Source of the DNA: Pezicula radicicola
Taxonomy: Eukaryota > Ascomycota > Leotiomycetes > Helotiales > Dermateaceae
DNA: 64,000 nucleotides
Assembly: GCA_003008705.1 (NCBI GenBank)
Contig: PDUO01000082.1
Coordinates: 1 to 64,000, forward strand
Direction of reading: 5' to 3'
The translations under genes were made by a program, and so were the position numbers. Positions 46,659 to 58,839 of this stretch are shown here, in pieces (the stretch's first letter is position 1; every line of letters starts with the position of its first letter). The notes beneath the pieces are model-generated. The model saw only the letters and a list, made by a program, of their open reading frames with translations, ran no database searches and was not told the origin of the DNA.

Positions 46659-48409
46659 ATGGAGCTCCATCTTGTCCCAGCTCTCTGGGTAGGCTTTCTA
46701 GGCTTGCTAGGACTTGAAATCTCCCGCCTGCTCTACAACATCTTCTTTCATCCACTTCGTGCATTTCCCGGTCCAGTGGCAGCTAGAGCGTCAACATGGT
46801 GGAAAGCCTACATAGAGCTTGTAGGCACGGAGCAGACCCCAATGGTCCTGAAAAGGCTGCATGAGCAATATGGTAAGCTAGGAGTGCGATCTCTAGGTGC
46901 TTTATATACCTTTGAGGCTGTCCACGATATCTGACATGGCAATTGTACCTCCAGGCGAAGTTATCCGCGTGGGACCCAATGAAGTGAGCTTCCTCTCATT
47001 ATTTATCCTGGTTAGCAAAACCCTTGGCTATGAATTTAGCTTACCATAGTTCTGCAGCTTCATTTCGGAAGTCCAAGCAGTTATCATGAGATATACAACC
47101 AAAAGGCTCGATGGGCTAAAGATCCAGCAACATACCAAGTCTTCGGCAAAGAGTTTACCTCTTTCACCTACAGGTCTTATAGCGACGTGAAGCATCGACG
47201 AGACATTCTCTCCCCAGCTTTCTCTCGCCGATCAATCTTAGAGATGCAAGGATTGGTCCGTGAAAAGGTGAGGATTTAGTTCTCCAACCATGAAAAGTCT
47301 TTTCCGCAATATACAGCTAAGAGCTTGGAGCTGATACTGTGATCAAGGTTGACCATCTCGCGAACCGGATAGCAGAGATCAACGCTTCCGGCTACTCCTC
47401 CGACGTCCTCTGCGCGTACCGCTGCTTCGCTATTGACACCGTCTCCACCTTCTGCTTCTCGACCTCCATCTCCGCACTCGACTCTCCACACTTCCAGTCC
47501 TCTACAATCATCTCTCTCGACCGTGCTCTCCCTTCCAACATCATCTTCCGGCACTTTCCCCTCTTCGGGAAAGTCCTCTTCCGCCTCCCATCTTCTGTAG
47601 CCACTCTCATGTCTTCAAAGACGGACGGGTTGAGGATGTTCAGAGCGATGTTGGAACGACAGGTCAGGGAGTTCATTGCTGATCCGAAGAAGCTGGAGGG
47701 AACCCGGTATCCGACCATTTACAATAAGCTCATGGATCCCGCATTGTATGACGGAGGACAGATCCCCGCCGCCGAACCGTTGTTCGAGGAGGCGCAAACC
47801 ATTGTTTGGGCCGGAGCAAACACGGTTGGTGATGCGCTCATGATAGGGACCTTCCATATCATCGACCATCCCAGTTGGCAAAAGCAGTTAAGGGCAGAGT
47901 TGCGCACCGTGTGGCCGGTTGTGGGGAATCCACCGAGTCTGGAGGTGCTCGAGGCTTTGCCGCTTCTGGCTGCTACGATCAAGGAGGTTTCAAGGATGGC
48001 TCCTGGAGCGGCGTCGTCGCCTACACGTATCGTTCCCACGAACGGCGCAACAATCAGCGGAGTCGCAGTTCCGGGCGGAACGATTGTTGGCATGTCCAGT
48101 ATCCTCGTTCATAAATCGGCCTCTGTTTTCAAAGACCCTGAAAGGTTCAACCCGGAGAGGTGGCTGGAGAAGGACTCCTTGGCGTTGGAGCACTATCTTC
48201 TGCCGTATGGGAGGGGGCCGAGAACTTGTTTGGGGATGCATCTTGCGAATGCGGAGCTGTGTTTGGGGCTTGCGACAATGGTGAGGAGGTTTGAGATGGA
48301 GGTTGACTGGAGGGATTTTGGGAGGGAGGATTTGCTTTGGAGGGACTGTTTTGCGGCGCATTATCCTGGGCGGCATTTGAGGGCTTGGTGTAGACCCGTT
48401 CAAGATTGA
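46659..48409 (+). CDS. Cytochrome P450, four exons, Tyr in the haem motif
   Basis: A 504-aa haem monooxygenase. Exons are 46659-46872, 46955-46983 (29 nt), 47058-47267 and 47348-48409; phases agree. The third acceptor (ATCAAG at 47347) is the least certain join. An N-terminal anchor (LVPALWVGFLGLLGLEISRLL) precedes the hinge RAFPGPVA. IRVGPNELHFGSPSSYHEIYN is typical. The I-helix reads WAGANTVGD, keeping Thr but with Asn where an acidic residue is usual; ExxR is KEVSR and the PERF motif is FNPERW. The haem loop is YGRGPRTCLG, so the conserved Phe seven residues before the Cys is Tyr. It is paired head to head with the P450 at 43465-45480. Confidence 0.88.
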
Positions 48410-49627
48410 ACACCTGTATGAGTAACGTCTATACTTGTCGCTACTTTCTTAATATTACCTACTAGGGTGGCAGACTGGAGACTTTGAAAGCACTTGTGTC
48501 TTTTATTGGAGTACTTACTGGTTCTAAGACTTGTGACATAAACGAAATTCAGAAATGCTCTTGATATGCCAGCCCTTACAGCATTCCCAAACATCCCCTC
48601 ACTCCGCCGTTTCTCCTGCTCAACACCCCACGCTCTATCAGTCGATGTATAAAGAATAATTAACTCTTTATCTATAAGATATACAAAGAGTATATAATAG
48701 TAATTATAATACTAGTTGTTAGTATTATGTGGGAGCAAGTTCACTGGTAACGGGCATGATAGTTGCTACTGTTGACAGCTAAGATGGACTAAGGGATTCT
48801 CAAAGCAGGATCCTCTTTGGCCTCTGTACTGGGATTCGTTCTTGGCTCCTATCCGGCTTATTAGAAGCCAACTTTGGTTGGGTTTTGGTTGCTAAAATTA
48901 GCCGATGACCATAATAGCTTCCCGGCACTTGATGACTTTGTTGCTGAATTGCACAAACATCTATCCACCAGAGGGGTCTCAAATAGGCTCCACATACTAA
49001 ATATAGCTCGATCTATTGTCGTTACCATCGCCCTCGCTGAATCTCTTGTCACAGGATCGACTCCTTCACTGCAGTTATTCCAACACTAAGTTATCTCATT
49101 TTCCCTTGCAATATGTTAGTAAAAGATGTAGATTAGAAGAGCAGCGAGGCTGTGCAGATTTTGCGACGCGCAACTAGAAAAAAAGAAAGTCGTAATCTCA
49201 GCCTGTCAGCCGGAAATCAGGTGACTTTTGGACCCGTTTCTAGTCCACTTTTATGTGTATATATACCCCCTTTAGACCCTACTTTATTCTACAATTGAGT
49301 TATCCTTCAAAAGTCTGATACAGCCTTGCATCGAAGCCACGTCCAGGCCATAGAAACTTTTCCTGCGTAACATCTTGACAAAGAGTTTCATACGGCCGAA
49401 TTTAAGTTTGTTGTTCATGATGTTCTTCAAAATTTCAGTACATTCAAGTCCAATATCCAAAAGCCCAATCGCTGGGTCCCGAAAAGATGAGATGCAGGCT
49501 CTTCTCTCCTCCGCCTAATATCCTCGTTCAATAGGCAATTATCTACAGGATCAAAGACTTCTTTCCCCTTCCTTAGGCCTCCCTCGACATAACCTGTACG
49601 CACCGTTACAAGAAGTCACATGTATGG
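48410..49627. other. Intergenic, no gene recognised
   Basis: A short AT-rich patch lies at about 48655-48730. A 71-codon ORF at 48874-49089 has no domain. This is the downstream region of two convergent genes. Confidence 0.45.
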
Positions 49628-51518
49628 TTAGTGCAAGTCAATTGTTTGAAATGTCAGTACCCCGTCATCTAACATCTGAAGAGCTCTACCATACATGAAG
49701 CCATGTACGTATGCCTCGCCGATTAAACTATAACAGTCTTCTTCTTCCCTGATGATGAATTGAACGTTTGCCCCTGCAATAATGCATATTTTGTCCGTAG
49801 CTCTGGCTCGAAAATGTGCTAGGCCAATGTACCCCTTTGGGGACTGGAAGAACAACCAGTCTCCACTTCCTGAATTCTCTAGCGTATGCTGTCGTTTTTC
49901 CTTGATCCAAACACTATGTTGCGCTTTTTGGAACGAGTCATATTTATGGTACTCGGGGAAGTTGTCCTCGTCCAAGCCTTGCCATACGGTGAGTGCAAAA
50001 ACGTCTCGAATAGTCTCCCCATTAAAGTAGTAGTTATTGGGGTCATCGAACCTGACCAGTTCCCACCACCGGGTGTATACAACGGTCTGACCATCCTCAC
50101 CCTCTTTGACCATCTCGAGAGAGTCTTTCTCAGCAACTAAGTCGTTTATTAGACCTTGAATTCGAAGTGTACCGAACTGGGGGAAACTAAGCGTGAGACG
50201 TGTGTCGCCAGATGCCTTGAAAGTATACGTTGGACGATCCTTTCTGTTTTTGCTCAGGAGAGACTCCCATTTCTGGGCTCTCCAATCCGGAACCCAGGTC
50301 GGCAGTCCTGTCATCTGCCGGTCTGTCTCCGCGGCAAAGCTAAGAATATCAAGGTTCTGATCAAAGAGAATTATTTTTTCACAAGTCTCAGTGAATATCT
50401 CTTCGAGTGTAGTGTTCGCGTTGTAGTCCGGTACAATTCCATACTTGGGATCCGCAAGGCCAATGAAAGCATACACTTTATCTCGGGGCTCTGTTGCTTT
50501 ACACAGCCGGGAATGTTGGAGGAATTCTTTCAAGTCGCCATGGGGTTGTCCGCTCAGAGCAATACGGCGTTCTACCATTCATTCAGCATGGAAGAATTCG
50601 ATGTCTTTCACTAAAGGGAGTAGCACGTCTTCTGCGATAGGTTTCCCAGACATGAATTTCTCCCTGCTAGTCAACAATATCAACCGGACAGTGCTTCGAA
50701 TAAAAGGGAAGACCTTGGAGAAATGCGACCAATGCAATGTTTCCTTGCCAAATCGTATGATTACTTCCCTGGCGACGATTAACTCCTGGAACACCCAGGA
50801 GCGGCACCACCAAGGACTAAGTAACACTTGGCGGAGGGCGTACCAATCCAATCTGAAGTCGTTGTTATAGCCATCTGTTTCAACAACCTCTTTCGCAAGA
50901 ACATCACAGAGCAAACCCGTGATGGTATCCCTTTCGGCCTCCGGAAGCCCGCTCGCTGATTCCGACTTCATTGTCTTGTGATAGAGAGATTCCAGAAACC
51001 GTAGGCCCCTTCCAAATTCGTCATCTCTAAGCTAGATTAGAACCTTGCTAGCTTTCTCGTACGTTATCCTCATCTGAGATACTTGGGATGCTCGCTCCTT
51101 AGGATATGACTGATTGATACAGATTTGATCGATCCAGAGCAGTTGTCGATGCCCTGTGATGGCCGCTTCATCGCTAGTATTGCGAATCCGTTTCAAGGCA
51201 ATCCCGACGCTCGCAAAAAGGTTGAACCCAATCTTATTGATGGTAATTTGAGACAGCTTCATACTCGTGATGAATTTGATCCCGTAGATAGCAGTTGCTA
51301 ATAAGCTTGCCCTGAAGTTCGTCCTGTTCGCTTCCTGGGAAGAGCTCCAGGAGCCTTATTTCGTGTTTCGATGCATCTAAGATGGAGTACTGGTTGCTCT
51401 CGTAGAAGGCCCTGTTATGAGGAGTGTGAAACACGCTTGAACTGGCTATGTTCGTACGTTCGTCCGCCAACGACCGAGTCTTTCTCTCACTGCTTTGAGC
51501 GGCTTCGTAAAGAGACAT
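49628..51518 (-). pseudogene. HET domain gene, broken by a deletion and two nonsense changes
   Basis: The minus strand keeps most of a HET protein: FYESNQYSILDASKHEIRLL, then HHEYEAVS, then FNLFASVGIALKRIR, QLLWIDQICINQSYPKERAS, WCRSWVFQELIVAREV, TEPRDKVYAFIGLADPKYG and a long C-terminal part ending at 49628. Right after YEAVS, where the SYxWG core and about 20 residues belong, sequence is deleted and the frame shifts (near 51260). Further on, VLI-stop-LRDDEFG (TAG at 51032-51034) and FFHAE-stop-MVERR (TGA at 50579-50581) interrupt one continuous frame. Both are most simply former TGG codons changed by G to A. The rest is well preserved, so inactivation looks recent. Confidence 0.85.
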
Positions 51519-52901
51519 CTTCCTACACGATAATGCGAAGTTTAGGAAGAAATTACTTTAAGATCGTAAAGGGAATGTGTGCTACCGTAGCTTTGCGGCA
51601 TTCGAACAGCGTGTGATATAATTGTCCCAGCTGGACGCTTTCGGACAGTTCTCCGTGGGCGAACATGCTTCATTTTCTTAGGAGAATGGGCGGTGCAAGC
51701 CTCGAACGAGTTGATTGGGGAATGTGACAAAGTTGAGATCCTCAAGGGTAAAGGCCTGCGACGACTCTCACCTCCCCGTGGTGCAGGCTGGGAACCTGTA
51801 GTCCTCTCTGGAGGGTCTGCAGAGCTAAGATAGAGTCACGGAGGAGCTAGAATAGCGCGTTGGGGTAGTAGTGGTGGCTTCGTCCACCTCAGCCACCACC
51901 CCGACATGAGGCCATCCAGAACAGAGGACTACCGCTAAAATGGGTATGAAAACCATCCAACGACGAGTACTCGTGTCGAGAGTGAGACCCCTACTAGTCG
52001 TGAGCGACTAGAGGTTAGTATAATCATGGCCTACTTCGTCGAAGGACACCTCTGGTTTAGGGTGTAGATTTTTTACGCTGAGCGTAGTATAGGTCCACGA
52101 TCTAAAGATATTGCAAGGCCGCCTGCCAGTTACTTATTCAGGGGTAGTACTAGGCATTTGTTAAAGGATGGACTCAGGCACTTGTTAAGGGAAGGTGGAA
52201 GGGAAGGGGGCGGTTGGTTGCGTGTGGTCATATGAAGAGACGCGACGTCCGCTAGAGCTGGTGCTTGTTGGGAGAGGGGGTAACAAGAGCACGATCCCTG
52301 GGTAAGATTAGTAGGGCGAGCGTGAGAGAAGACTCGTGAGTGCGTTTGGGCATGAAGAGTAGGGTTTGGGTGACTGGAGGCTCAACGCGATACCGATCGC
52401 TCTACGAGGACTGTCTGAACCACGATGATCGATTCGAGCATTAAATAATTATAACTTCCTCTATAAGAACCTTTTATAGTTATTTTTAATATAGCTCCCT
52501 ACTACCTATATTATAATCTTCCCTATTACAGGATATTATTGTAACTGCTCAGTGTTCCCTAGCTCTATATCTTGCTCATTAAATGTACTCCTCCCAGCAT
52601 TACTGAACTTCCTACTAGAATCAATATTCGAGCTTGTGCGGTAGGCACTCATCTTTCTTCTAGAGCTTCTACTCTGGCCTGGTCCACTGCCAAGAAAAGA
52701 AGCCATCCTGTCTGGTGAAATCCGTCGAAGAAGGGGCTTGAGGGTTGGGGCGCATGCACAAAGCAGCCCAACATTTATCTCGACACAAGTCCAGGCGTTA
52801 ATGTCGTATGAATCCCCTATATAAAATTAGCACTCTGACCTAATTTGAGGAGAGAAAAAAAAGGCAGAGTGTCGAAATATTAATAAAACAAAACTGCAGG
52901 C
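51519..52901. other. Intergenic, possibly degraded repeat
   Basis: Between about 51770 and 52430 long stretches are G/C-balanced and partly open but hold no recognisable domain. A short AT-rich patch lies at 52440-52520. No LTR or TIR pair is found. Confidence 0.35.
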
Positions 52902-53850
52902 TTAGTTAGGCTTACAAAATTTATCCTGGCTTGCAAACACCTCTTTCACTCGAACCACCCGGACAGCAGAGCAGGCCATAACCACGAACCCAAGGCTTAC
53001 AACCCCAAGAAGACTAATTTTCTGCCAAATAGGCAAGGTAAGAGGGACTTCAACGCATTGTTAGCATATATTTTATTCATTTATAATAACCAGTCTATAA
53101 GATAAAGAAGGATGAACAAACTTACAGATTCTTGGCACTGTAAATGCGATTAGCAATAAGTCAACTAACATATTGACTGCCGAACATGAGATCGTTATTT
53201 TGTCGTAATTGCATTTCGCAGGTAACACAATATTCCAGGCTCCTGTTATAGGAGAACATTGGAAAACGGTGAGGAACATTAGTGGTATGCTTAATAGGAG
53301 AATCAATCCTAACATCGCCCATATAATATGTTTGCTACGTTTGTCGCGGAAAATACGGAGGTAGAAGACGCAGAGCCCAAGTTTAGTAGTCGTTATTATA
53401 AATAGGTAGAGGATCTCTATAGCGTATAACATCTTAAGGGCAATGATTATGTCGGGGAGCTTTAGAACAGAGGTGTGGCGACCCTGGCCGTAGTTTGTCG
53501 AGAGACATTGGAGGATTACTTGGGGAATAACAGCCAACTAGTGGGAAGGCGAGGGTAAGTGGGTGAAAATTGGATTGCGGTGTGGGACAAAGAGGTACTA
53601 ACCCAAGAGATGAAGATCAAGGTATCGTCCGCGCCCCAATTGTGTGTAATGATGAGACGTGTGATGCAGCGCGCGAAGACAAATATAGTGCCGATTATAG
53701 AAGGAATTACGGTTCCAGCAATGATTTGGGGTCGGCGAGACTGAGCATCGTACGCTGCATTCTGTGTTTACGTAAGCTCATGTTATTCATCCACAGGAAG
53801 GAAAATAAATCTAATGCTTGAGTACTACGGATAAGACATACTGACGACAT
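52902..53850 (-). CDS. Rhodopsin-like (PTH11/SC1-type) integral membrane protein, four exons
   Basis: Product of 241 aa of the fungal rhodopsin-domain family found in PTH11-like receptors and near mycotoxin genes. Exons (minus): 53842-53850 (9 nt, MSS), 53603-53761, 53126-53537 and 52902-53047. Introns have GTATGT, GTTAGT and GTAAGT donors; phases agree. The spliced start reads MSSNAAYDAQSRRPQIIAGT. Six hydrophobic helices follow, with ITRLIITHNWGADD in the first loop, TKLGLCVFYLRIF, FQCSPITGAWN (conserved Cys-Ser-Pro) and VNMLVDLLLIAFTVPRI. The family usually has seven helices and a longer tail. Here the frame ends after helix six with VKEVFASQDKFCKPN, so the 3' end may be truncated. Confidence 0.7.
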
Positions 53851-55293
53851 CTTAAAATGCTTAGAAGGATGGCCAAGGAAGAAGCACCAAGTGGCCTGCT
53901 TTGCATTAATATCAGTTGAAAATGCAGTTGGACTGGCAGATTCATGGCACATTTCCGTTCCTTAAATTGTATTGATGTCTTCTGAAAACAGAAGACCAAT
54001 ATGTCAATTGGATGTAGTGTCATTCTGATTATCGACTAGTTTGATGGCCAAGAACTGGGGTAGAAGAGACTAAGAGACAAGTTACCGGCGGTCTGTTGCT
54101 CCTCACATATATTATGGGAGTTCTATCAAAGGTGTATGAAGGATATCACTGGTTATGCCCAAAGGAGGAAGTTTCCAGCCTCTTGTGACGTTTAGCCACA
54201 ACGTGTTAGTGCTACCTAACCCGTATTTATCCATGCTAGATTCGACATCCCCGCAGCTAAATAAACGAGGAAGGCGTTTGTTATCGACCTCTAAACCTTA
54301 CTAGGCAACGTGGCAACGACAGCCTTTCCACTTCCAGAGAAGCCCTTTAAGCTTCTCAGTATAGACCAAATACCAACTCTAGTCTTTAGTCTTTAGGTTG
54401 GTATTTGCGCTTACTCTAAATGAAAGCGGAAGTTTATCTCGGATGCTGCTACCTTGATTCTGCTATCAGCCTAGCATTAATAGTCTATGGAGGTTGAAGA
54501 TGATGAATGCGGCGACAAGAGCGTTTAACTTTGTCTACCTATTGCCGAGCGAAGTGGTGCATTCCTAATTCTCGATCGCATGTGATGCAGAGAACCCCAC
54601 AATCCAAGCTACTATAGTATTCATTGGTTGGTTCAAACAAGGCGTTCCCTATAACTGCCAAATAAACGTCCAGTTGCTGTGTCCCAACGCAAAATCAGGG
54701 AAAGCAATAATAAATGAGTAGGATAAATAGGTTCTTAGCTGCATAGTCGAAGAAATACCATTTTGCTATCACCACTATATCCTCGAAAGAGCTCGGTGCA
54801 AAGATGAACATACTGATACGGTAAGCAATCCTCAGACAAAGAGATATCTGGTTAACACCTATGTCATTGCCATCAAGGGAAAGATGCCCACGTCAGCACC
54901 TATCTTGAGGCCATTGTAACCCCTGAGACGCCGAATATCGAGTAATTGTGTCCTGTATATAATTGCTCAGGATCAATAGCTTAATGGTCTCGAATGGATA
55001 GTATCGTCGCGGTGCACGGCTTAAACCCAATATCGTAGCCACCGTAGCACCAGCAAGAATGTATGTAAGGATCTTTCTTTTAACCTGACCAATCTAAGAA
55101 AACTGCCGTATAGCCAACAGTATTTTATTACAGTCATCTCGCGTAGCCCCAAAAATTTGGAACTATTCCTGCAAGGCTCTGATGTAATTACATCATGGTG
55201 GACAAGGGCCCTTGGTTGGTCGGCAGAATCCACGGAGATTAGGGGTGAGCTTCCATCTGGTGTCAAATAACAGCAATGGCAAGATCCGCTGAT
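53851..55293. other. Intergenic, no gene recognised
   Basis: About 1.4 kb without a supported ORF. The part above 53850 would be the promoter of the rhodopsin-like gene. Confidence 0.4.
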
Positions 55294-56191
55294 AACCTGG
55301 ATCTTTTTTACTGCGATGGTGATGGCGCTGTCCAGACAGCATGGTGGCCTACCGGTTGAGTCCAACAATTCCTCGGCCTCGGCATTCCTTGGTCAGACTG
55401 GAAGATAATTAGCAGTGGATTCCCTAGAATGGCGCATGATTCGCGATTGTTCGCAAGAGAAATCATATCGATATATTTGCTTGCAGAGTGGATGGAAAGG
55501 TATATTGGTCATGGTGGACAGAGTAAGAGGATTGGCCAAGACAAGATCAATGGGAACCACGTCCCCCTGAAGCCGGTGGCTTCCCTGCGGGAGCACACAT
55601 CGAAATAACAGCGCGATCACCGGAGTGCTTAGACCTCTTTATTTGCGATGGCAGCGGGCGTATCAAAACGACCTGATGGAGCACGGGTGCTGAATGGTCG
55701 AAATGGCAACTAGTCGGTCAAGATTTTCCAAATGGAGCCGAAATAGCAGCCGTTGCTCACGACAACGTACTCGTCGAACTATTTACTTCTTAGGGGGACG
55801 GGAAAGTACACACGTCCTGTTAGATGAATGACTTAGGTTGGCAGCAGGAAAATAATTGGACGTTCCTTGGAGGCCATGTCAAAGCTGGAGTCAAAGTCTC
55901 AGCGGTAGCTCAACACCAAAACGATCTGCATCTCTTTGTTTCCGGTCCTGATGGTTATGTATATACGTACTGGCGCGAAGAGGACGCCAAATGGTCTCAT
56001 TGGGAGCAATTGGCAGGAAGATTTTTGGGTCGGTGGATGTTGCGGCTATAGCACGCGCTCCTGATTTAAGTATTGACTTATTCCTACACGCGAACAACGG
56101 ACAAGAGCGGACTACGTGGTGGACAAAGGAAAGCCGATCTGACTGGGAAATGTGGCATAAGCCTCGGAAACCACTCCTGGTTAAGCCTTAA
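55294..56191 (+). pseudogene. Decayed beta-propeller lectin-like protein
   Basis: At least five repeated blade signatures occur in order on the plus strand, in shifting frames: LDLFYCDGDGAVQTAWW, LDLFICDGSGRIKTT, LVELFTS-stop-GDGKVHTS, LHLFVSGPDGYVYTYW and IDLFLHANNGQERTTWW. They are separated by W-S-x-W motifs (WSDWKI, WSKWQLVG, WSHWEQLAG). The pattern hydrophobic-DLF...DG.v.T.WW with WS.W is that of fungal fucose-specific-lectin/tachylectin-like propellers. Several stops (TGA, TAG) and a frameshift near 56025 inactivate it. The 5' part above 55294 is unreadable, so blade number and secretion signal are unknown. Confidence 0.6.
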
Positions 56192-57128
56192 TTATAGTAG
56201 TTTCTATTTTTTAACGAGTTCCGAGCAGGGTGGTAAATAATCCGGATTGAGTTGAATTTGCTAAAGTTACCATCTTTAGTCAGCAGCAAGTAATTGGATT
56301 GAAAAAAAAAGTTCTTTCTATTAATTTTCAACTAACAGTTTGCGTAAGCGAAGCGAACCACTAAGTGCCTCGGTTATCAACTTAAGTTATTCATGTTTGA
56401 AGAATTCCCAATCCCGCAATGGGTTTTAGGTGCACCAGTGGGTGACCCCGACCCCATTCACCCGAGGTAGAATTCGCAGACCCTCAACTATTCATCCTCC
56501 GTCCAAGTCGCATCTTTCCCAAAGGTGCCTGAACGGAAGGGTAATATGGTGGTATGAAGTACTTAGTGGTTAGATGTTCTCCGCTCCCTCAACCAATCTC
56601 CATGCTCCAATCCTTCCCTGGCTCTCCTGAGCTAGCCTAGTGGTTAATGGCAATATCATGGCAATAGCGCAATGCCATAGCCAACTTTGCTGCCAAATAT
56701 ACCCTAGAGTGGGTGTAAGCATAGAAAGTTGGTCTGGGCATGTGTCTTTGGGCTTCACACCAATTGCCACAGCAGAAGCCAATGGCGAGGACAACATTTT
56801 TAAGCCTCCTAATGCACTCGTGCGCTGTATTCTTTTTGGTGGAGGCTGCATATTTTAAGGCCTATGCACACAACCACTCTTGTAAGCGAGCTAAATTTGA
56901 GGCCTACCATCGTTAGGGCCCCCAAATCAGCGCGCATGGGGAAACCTAAAGGAATAGTCGCCATTCTGATCACAATTAGATGGCTCTTCATAGCTAGCCT
57001 CACGTTTGCCTCCAAGACCCGCCTCGCCGTCTTTTTTGCTGTTGGCTACCTGATGCGTCGCTTTGTACCACCGCCCGCCCGCCTCGCTTCAAACCCGGTC
57101 CCCCTCGCCGCCCATTCTTGACCCGGCG
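56192..57128. other. Intergenic, no gene recognised
   Basis: ORFs at 56570-57121 overlap antisense to each other and show no domain. A GGGTGACC...CATTCACCC imperfect palindrome lies at about 56440-56463. Confidence 0.35.
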
Positions 57129-57477
57129 CTACGCTCGAAGTCGCGTCTCGAACTTATCCACCATCTCCTTTGCATGCTCCAGCGGTGTCGGGTGCCAATC
57201 CACCAAGTAGTGCAGCACCCCATCAACGTCCTCCTTGCCAACGATTTTGTGGACCTCCTAGTCGGCGTCGATCACCTATGGGCGGAGTTCGGATTCTGTT
57301 CGGGGACCGTCTTCAAGTGCAGGGGTAGTCCGTAGAGATGCTGTCCGTTCCGTCGTCCCCGTCATCCTCCGCAATTAGGGAAGGAGCACATTGCAACGGT
57401 CCATTGCTGTTGTGCAAGGCTCTGCTATCACCCAGCGGAGCGGAAACTTTTCCGCCGCTTTGACTAGACATCGTCAT
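57129..57477 (-). pseudogene. Chromodomain protein relic
   Basis: Minus-strand sequence reads EVHKIVGKEDVDGVLHYLVD, then WHPTPLEHAKEMVDKFETRL, ending RA-stop at 57129. This matches the chromodomain fold signature (EV-x-KIVGK...DGV-x-YLV-x-W). The residue before EVH is a TAG where chromodomains have Trp, and another TAG sits a few codons upstream, both consistent with G to A. An acidic segment (EDDGDDGTDSISTD) precedes it in another frame, with an ATG at 57477. It could be the C-terminus of a retroelement integrase or of a small chromo protein. Confidence 0.5.
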
Positions 57478-58839
57478 GTCCTGTCTCGTTAGGGTCGCTG
57501 TGATCGATATGTTCCCTGCTGCCTTTCCCATCTTCGTTGTGCGGAAGTGGCGGCGTGCTGGCACGGCGTTAGGTAGAGTTGCCGGGAGGCGGGTTGGATC
57601 TCTGCCGTTTGACAGTACGCAGGGACTTGCTATCAATGCCATTATAACCATCGTCATGCTCGTTGGCCGTACGATTGGAAAGCACAGGCGGGTGATCCAA
57701 GATGAAGGCGTCACTACCTAGTTGCCTACTATCCACAATGCGACGAGCGTGTCCGCTATCGAGGTTGCGATTATGCCCTCTAACTTTTATCGCTACCCAA
57801 TTCGATCGGTTCACCTGTGATGCCGTTAGCAAGGATTCCGTGCACTACACCCAAGGAACTTAGCACGCCTACCACAGCTCCTAGGAGCTCTTCATCGACG
57901 AGAGCCAAAAGGATTGTTACCCAGAGCTTGATTGTTGCCCTTCTCTGCAATGTTCTTTATGCTCGGTTTCTCTTCTACCAAGATGTGCTTGTATTTCAGA
58001 GGCGGTAGATGTGTCGGGGGGATCATTGTTGGTATTATTATCGGAAGCACCCTTCTCTGCTATCGAGGCTGCTATATAGCATTAGATAAGGATAACGGCC
58101 ACGGCGGGGACGATCTGAATACATACCTCGAGTTCTGGCCAGGTCATCTCCAGAAACTTATGCATCTTGCACTATAGCCTCGCTGTTTCCAACAGTCATC
58201 TAACACTAGTTGTTATTACCTGCCGCTTCTCCTAATGGTAGCGACATTTTAATCGGCAGGTCATTAGAGTCGATTTGGAAGCTCTTGTCAAGGGAGCTGG
58301 GCTGCCTGGCGATGGATCTGGAGGGGGGTTTCCGATTGCTGCCGTTCGGTGGTTTCGGAGCGTAAGGAATAATAGTCAAAGTAGGCATCTCGAGAATAGA
58401 GTGAACGCAGTAGTGCACTTTGAAATCCGATTACTGAGCGTAGAATACAGATTGCACAGAGTATAAGGGGGGAATCGGAGGCCTTTTGTAGACCTGTTGC
58501 ACTACGTACTCTTAGGACAGGCTCCACAGTCTGTATCTGCTATCCTACTTGCTGTTCCGTTATCTCGCTGCCGTACCGCGCCTCACATCTAGACTCTTAC
58601 AATAGCTGCTAGGTCTTGGAACGCCACCAATATACAGAAGCCTCCCCTAACTACTATCTTAGCCTGGCTGAGTTGCAGGATTGGCAGATCACAGCTTCAT
58701 GTCTCGATCGTTAGGAGAGCTCTAGAAATGCTAATAGGTTAAATGGCACGCTATCTTAAAAGGCCCATCTCATATTTACAAGCCTTAATGTTTAACGTCT
58801 CTCAAATAAAGCCGAATCGGGTCGTTAGGACGGGGCTGT
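57478..58839. other. Intergenic, no gene recognised
   Basis: Several short overlapping ORFs on both strands (57569-58527) lack recognisable domains. Probably degraded sequence. Confidence 0.35.

Noticed and set aside
48874..49089. 71-codon ORF after the second P450
   Set aside because: No domain, no introns and no conservation that I can see; not enough to call a gene.
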